The position numbers and the translations under genes are program-made. Positions 7,533 to 9,692 of a DNA stretch of 9,692 nucleotides are shown here, piece by piece. A model generated the notes under the pieces. It saw only the letters and a list, made by a program, of their open reading frames with translations, searched no databases and was not told the DNA's origin. This stretch comes from an uncultured Actinomycetes bacterium (GTDB lineage: Bacteria; Actinomycetota; Actinomycetes; Nanopelagicales; Nanopelagicaceae), in the NCBI GenBank assembly GCA_903907665.1, contig CAIVOW010000097.1, positions 1 to 9,692 on the forward strand, in the 5' to 3' direction. Numbering within the stretch: position 1 is the stretch's first letter; each line of letters begins with the position of its first letter.

Positions 7533-8825
7533 TTATTCGGCGGGCGCAGAGACAACTTCAGGTTGTGGGCGTAGAGCTTCAAGATCTACAGCCTTTCCTG
7601 ATTTCGTGACAACTTTTACCCGGCTTAGAATCCCAGCCAGAGCTTTAGCGCGAGCCACTTCAGCGATCATCGTGTTTACCTGGCCCGCATCAGTAACTTC
7701 CTTGATGAACTGATCAGGCGACATTCCATAGCGCTGTGAAGCACGGAATAGGTATTCGGTGAGCTCGTTTTCATTGACTGACACTTGCTCAGCATCGACG
7801 ATAGTGTCAAAAATGATTTCTTGTGTAAATGACTTAGTGGTCGATTCAATTACTTCAGCTCGGTGTGCGTCATCTTCAAGGCGACCTTCACCCTCAAGGT
7901 GGCTATTCACTTCTTTATCAATAAGATTTTGTGGAACCGGAACCTTAATTTCGGTCATCAACTTATCAACGAGCAGATCGCGGGCAGCGGAGCCTTGCTC
8001 CATCTCCTTTACGCGATTTAAGCGCGTTGAAATATCAGTCTTAAGTTCTGCAAGCGTTTCAAACTCAGATGCCATCTTAGCAAAAGCATCATCAGCTTCT
8101 GGAAGGTCGCGACGTTTAACAGCCTTAACAGTGACATCAATGTCGCCAGTCTGTCCTTCAGCCATCCCAACAAGTCCAGCAGTGAAGCGCTTACTTTCGC
8201 CTTCTTTCAATCCTTGAAGAGCCTCATCTAATCCGTCAACCATGCGGTTAGTACCTACTTCGTAGGAAACGTCGTTAACTGTTCCGCCATCAATCTCTTC
8301 GCCATCAACTTTTGCGCTTAGATCGATTGAAACAAAATCACCTGTCTCGACAGTTTTCTCAACTGTCGTAAGAGTTCCAAAGCGAGCGCGAAGTGCTGTG
8401 AGTTGCTCATCAACATCTGCATCACTTACTTCTACATCATCAACAGTGAGGGTGATCTTAGAAAAATCGGGAAGTTCGATTTCGGGACGAATATCTACTT
8501 CAACTTCTAAAGAGAGTGAAACCTTGTCCTTAAGTTCCTTGATATCTACTTCTGGACGACCAATGGGAGAAATCTTTGCTTCACGCGCAGCTTGTGTGTA
8601 GAAAGTTGGAATGGCTGCGTTAATTGCTTCATCTAAAACAACCGCACGCCCAACACGCTGATCAATCATCGCTTGTGGCACTTTGCCCTTACGGAAACCA
8701 GGAATGTTTACGCGAGCACTTACTGCCGTGTACGCATCTGCAAGGAATGGAGCCATTTCGTCGAAGGTAACTTCAATAGAAATCTTTACGCGGGTTTCAT
8801 TGAGTTTTTCTACGTCGCTCTTCAC
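7533..8825 (-). CDS. tig: Trigger factor, ribosome-associated chaperone and prolyl isomerase
   Basis: Binds near the ribosomal exit tunnel and shields nascent chains; its FKBP-like domain isomerises prolyl bonds. The 430 residues follow the family plan. The N-terminal ribosome-binding domain (about 1-120) carries the signature GFRKGKVP at 43-50. The FKBP-type domain spans about 150-240 (GDFVSIDLSAKVDGEEIDGG, then MVDGLDEALQGLKEGE). A helical C-terminal chaperone domain spans about 245-415, followed by a short acidic/Pro-rich tail (QPEVVSAPAE). Translation starts at a GTG at 8825, supported by AAGGAG 4 nt upstream and by the usual N-terminus (KSDVEKLNETRVKISIEV). It lies 50 bp after tRNA-Pro and 124 bp before clpP1, the same neighbourhood as in mycobacteria. 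No terminator is obvious on either side. Confidence 0.97.
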   Translation of the reverse strand: MKSDVEKLNETRVKISIEVTFDEMAPFLADAYTAVSARVNIPGFRKGKVPQAMIDQRVGRAVVLDEAINAAIPTFYTQAAREAKISPIGRPEVDIKELKDKVSLSLEVEVDIRPEIELPDFSKITLTVDDVEVSDADVDEQLTALRARFGTLTTVEKTVETGDFVSIDLSAKVDGEEIDGGTVNDVSYEVGTNRMVDGLDEALQGLKEGESKRFTAGLVGMAEGQTGDIDVTVKAVKRRDLPEADDAFAKMASEFETLAELKTDISTRLNRVKEMEQGSAARDLLVDKLMTEIKVPVPQNLIDKEVNSHLEGEGRLEDDAHRAEVIESTTKSFTQEIIFDTIVDAEQVSVNENELTEYLFRASQRYGMSPDQFIKEVTDAGQVNTMIAEVARAKALAGILSRVKVVTKSGKAVDLEALRPQPEVVSAPAE

Positions 8826-8829
8826 GGCT

Positions 8830-8835
8830 CTCCTT
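8830..8835 (-). promoter_or_regulatory. Shine-Dalgarno site of tig
   Basis: AAGGAG on the minus strand, 4 nt before the GTG start of tig, which fixes the start codon at 8825. Confidence 0.8.
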
Positions 8836-8875
8836 CAAAGGGATTCACTTTTCGGTACTGATGTTTAGGTACTAC

Positions 8876-8951
8876 TGGTCGGGGCGGCGAGATTCGAACT
8901 CGCGGTCTCCTGCTCCCAAAGCAGGCGCGCTAGCCACTACGCTACGCCCCG
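8876..8951 (-). tRNA. tRNA-Pro(UGG)
   Basis: The full cloverleaf can be folded by hand: a 7-bp acceptor stem CGGGGCG/CGCCCCG, a D arm with GCG(T)/(G)CGC, and an anticodon stem CCTGC/GCAGG around the loop TTTGGGA (anticodon TGG). A 5-nt variable loop precedes the T arm GCGAG-TTCGAAT-CTCGC. The discriminator A is followed by an encoded CCA (8878-8876). The body is 73 nt, or 76 with CCA. It reads CCA and, depending on wobble modification, other proline codons. It points toward tig, whose start codon is 50 bp downstream with no visible terminator between, so a shared transcript processed by RNases is possible. Confidence 0.97.
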
Positions 8952-8963
8952 GCGGCGTAAGGC

Positions 8964-8994
8964 AGGAGTCTAAGGTATTAAATTACCTTCTCCT
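8964..8994. repeat. Inverted repeat upstream of tRNA-Pro
   Basis: AAGGTA (8972-8977) and TACCTT (8984-8989) flank a 6-bp AT centre. Outer arms AGGAG (8964-8968) and CTCCT (8990-8994) extend the stem, with a 3-nt bulge on one side. It sits 12 bp upstream of the tRNA-Pro 5' end. TACCTT on the minus strand (8977-8972) could be the -10 element of the tRNA promoter, or the repeat could be an operator or leader hairpin. The rest of the 122-bp gap to tRNA-Gly shows nothing I can name. Confidence 0.35.
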
Positions 8995-9073
8995 AACCAG
9001 AACCTGTACCTTATGGCACTGGAGCAGAAACCCTGTAAAAATGGTTCCCGCCCCAACGATTCAACGCCTATAT

Positions 9074-9147
9074 GCGGGTGTAGTTCAATGGTAGAACTCC
9101 AGCCTTCCAAGCTGGTTGTGCCGGTTCGATCCCGGTCACCCGCTCCA
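9074..9147 (+). tRNA. tRNA-Gly(UCC)
   Basis: The only plus-strand gene found. Acceptor stem GCGGGTG/CACCCGC, D arm GTTC-AATGGTA-GAAC, anticodon stem CCAGC/GCTGG around loop CTTCCAA (anticodon TCC), 4-nt variable loop, and T arm GCCGG-TTCGATC-CCGGT with one G-U closing pair. The discriminator T is followed by encoded CCA (9145-9147). The body is 71 nt, or 74 with CCA. It reads GGA and probably GGG. A run of six T (9158-9163) lies 11 nt after CCA without its own stem and may help end transcription. The convergent collagen-like gene ends 19 bp away. Confidence 0.96.
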
Positions 9148-9166
9148 ATATTCATCCTTTTTTGAT

Positions 9167-9692
9167 TTACATAGGCACTATTCCTCCAACTTGCTCTGCA
9201 AAAAATCCCCCCGATGCATTAAATGCATTAGTAGTTGTAGCGGGATTAATCATGAGGACCGCTTGTAATTTGTAGTCAATCTCGACCATTGAGCCATCCA
9301 AAAGAATTCGTGCACTCACGTTGTTTTCTGTGACCGATCCAGAATTTCGACTTGAAGCGCCACTGCTAACTAAGTACGTAAAGACGATTGTTGGCGTTAC
9401 GCCTGGAGCGGTGATGCGAACCAAATTAATTGCACCCTCTCCTTCTGTGGCTGCAAAAGTTCCATGGATCATGAGTTCAATAACATAAATCTTCTTAGCC
9501 AAAAAAGTACCAAAAGATGCGGATGAGACTTCGGTATCACCAGTCGAAATCAGCGTGCCAAAAACTACGTTACCTATTGAGGCAGTTGCTATACCGCTCG
9601 GACCCATCGGACCGACATCACCTTTTGCGCCAGGTGAACCAGGTGATCCCGTCAATCCTGCATCGCCAGTTACGCCGACATCACCTTTTGCG
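9167..9692 (-). CDS. Collagen-like repeat protein, 3' part only
   Basis: The reading frame stays open to the right edge, so the start lies outside; a TTG at 9655 is an ordinary leucine codon inside the repeat, not a start. About 174 residues are visible. The first ~33 are collagen-type Gly-X-Y triplets (GDV GVT GDA GLT GSP GSP GAK GDV GPM GPS), with proline and charged residues at X/Y. About 140 residues follow, rich in small, Thr/Val/Ile residues and predicted by eye to be mostly beta strand (for example TPTIVFTYLVSSG, SMVEIDYKLQAVLMI), ending GGIVPM. This plan fits a trimeric stalk capped by a globular C-terminal head, as in bacterial collagen-like surface proteins or phage tail-fibre-like proteins. 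No sortase signal or C-terminal membrane anchor is present. Surface location is inferred, since the N-terminus is missing. I do not recognise the head domain. Confidence 0.85.
   Translation of the reverse strand, partial: AKGDVGVTGDAGLTGSPGSPGAKGDVGPMGPSGIATASIGNVVFGTLISTGDTEVSSASFGTFLAKKIYVIELMIHGTFAATEGEGAINLVRITAPGVTPTIVFTYLVSSGASSRNSGSVTENNVSARILLDGSMVEIDYKLQAVLMINPATTTNAFNASGGFFAEQVGGIVPM
9612..9692 (-). repeat. Direct repeat of 18 bp at 63-bp spacing in the collagen-like region
   Basis: CGCAAAAGGTGATGTCGG on the minus strand occurs identically at 9629-9612 and 9692-9675. The spacing is 63 bp, exactly 21 codons or seven Gly-X-Y triplets, and both copies encode AKGDVG. The second copy touches the window edge, so further copies may follow outside. 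Confidence 0.8.

Noticed and set aside
7759..8217. 152-codon plus-strand frame, very rich in serine
   Set aside because: It is antisense to tig, and the serine-rich composition is the usual by-product of reading a coding strand backwards. The same applies to the 136- and 160-codon frames inside valS and clpX.
8854..8873. GGTACT repeated 14 bp apart between tRNA-Pro and tig
   Set aside because: Hexamer repeats of this kind are expected by chance and the second copy runs into the tRNA 3' end; nothing else supports a regulatory role.
8861..9155. Short open frames over the tRNA genes on both strands, reading like RRDSNSRSPAPKAGALATT and GDRDRTGTTSLEGWSS
   Set aside because: These are translations of the complement of the tRNA-Pro and tRNA-Gly genes, a well-known source of false proteins. 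The tRNA folds explain the sequence fully.
8876..9692. Idea that tRNA-Pro and tRNA-Gly sit beside the collagen-like gene to supply its Gly and Pro
   Set aside because: Of 11 glycine codons in the visible repeat, 9 are GGT or GGC, which are normally read by tRNA-Gly(GCC), not by the UCC anticodon found here. The adjacency looks coincidental.

Overview
The window looks like chromosomal DNA from a small-genome, low-GC member of the Actinomycetota. A freshwater-type lineage such as the Nanopelagicales (acI) is my best guess. The evidence is gene order plus base composition. Reading leftward, the minus strand carries tig - clpP1 - clpP2 - clpX - valS - folC - DUF4233 - ndk. This is the order I know from Mycobacterium tuberculosis (Rv2462c tig, Rv2461c/Rv2460c clpP1/clpP2, Rv2457c clpX, Rv2448c valS, Rv2447c folC, Rv2446c, Rv2445c ndkA), but here with the intervening genes missing. 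DUF4233 and a paired ClpP1/ClpP2 are actinobacterial traits. By eye the GC content is in the mid-40s, far below typical actinobacteria, and spacers are very short, as in streamlined plankton. The lineage is inference; the phylum is well supported.

Layout. Positions 1-2164 hold a tight cassette: folC overlaps the DUF4233 membrane-protein gene by 4 bp, followed 31 bp later by ndk, which runs off the left edge. Positions 2167-4764 encode valyl-tRNA synthetase, ending 2 bp before folC. Positions 4788-8825 encode protein quality control: the ClpX unfoldase, the ClpP2 and ClpP1 protease subunits (4-bp overlap) and the ribosome-bound chaperone trigger factor. Upstream of tig lie tRNA-Pro(UGG) on the minus strand and tRNA-Gly(UCC) on the plus strand, divergently arranged. 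The right edge (9167-9692) holds the 3' part of a collagen-like protein gene, the only clearly accessory gene in the window.

How the genes work together: trigger factor meets nascent chains at the ribosome, while ClpP1P2 with ClpX degrades tagged or damaged proteins. ValRS charges tRNA-Val, FolC makes polyglutamated folates and Ndk balances nucleoside triphosphates. The small spacers suggest one or two long transcripts, possibly with an internal promoter before clpP1 and another before clpX. Strong Shine-Dalgarno sequences are visible only before tig and clpP1; the other genes seem to rely on coupling or weak signals.

No gene-free stretch exceeds 300 bases. I found no CRISPR array, insertion sequence, integrase or new multi-gene system. 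The items most worth a second look are the collagen-like gene beyond the tRNA pair, with its 63-bp sequence period; a 9-bp GNRA-capped hairpin between clpP2 and clpX; two operator-like palindromes in the clp region; and the conserved but uncharacterised DUF4233 protein.
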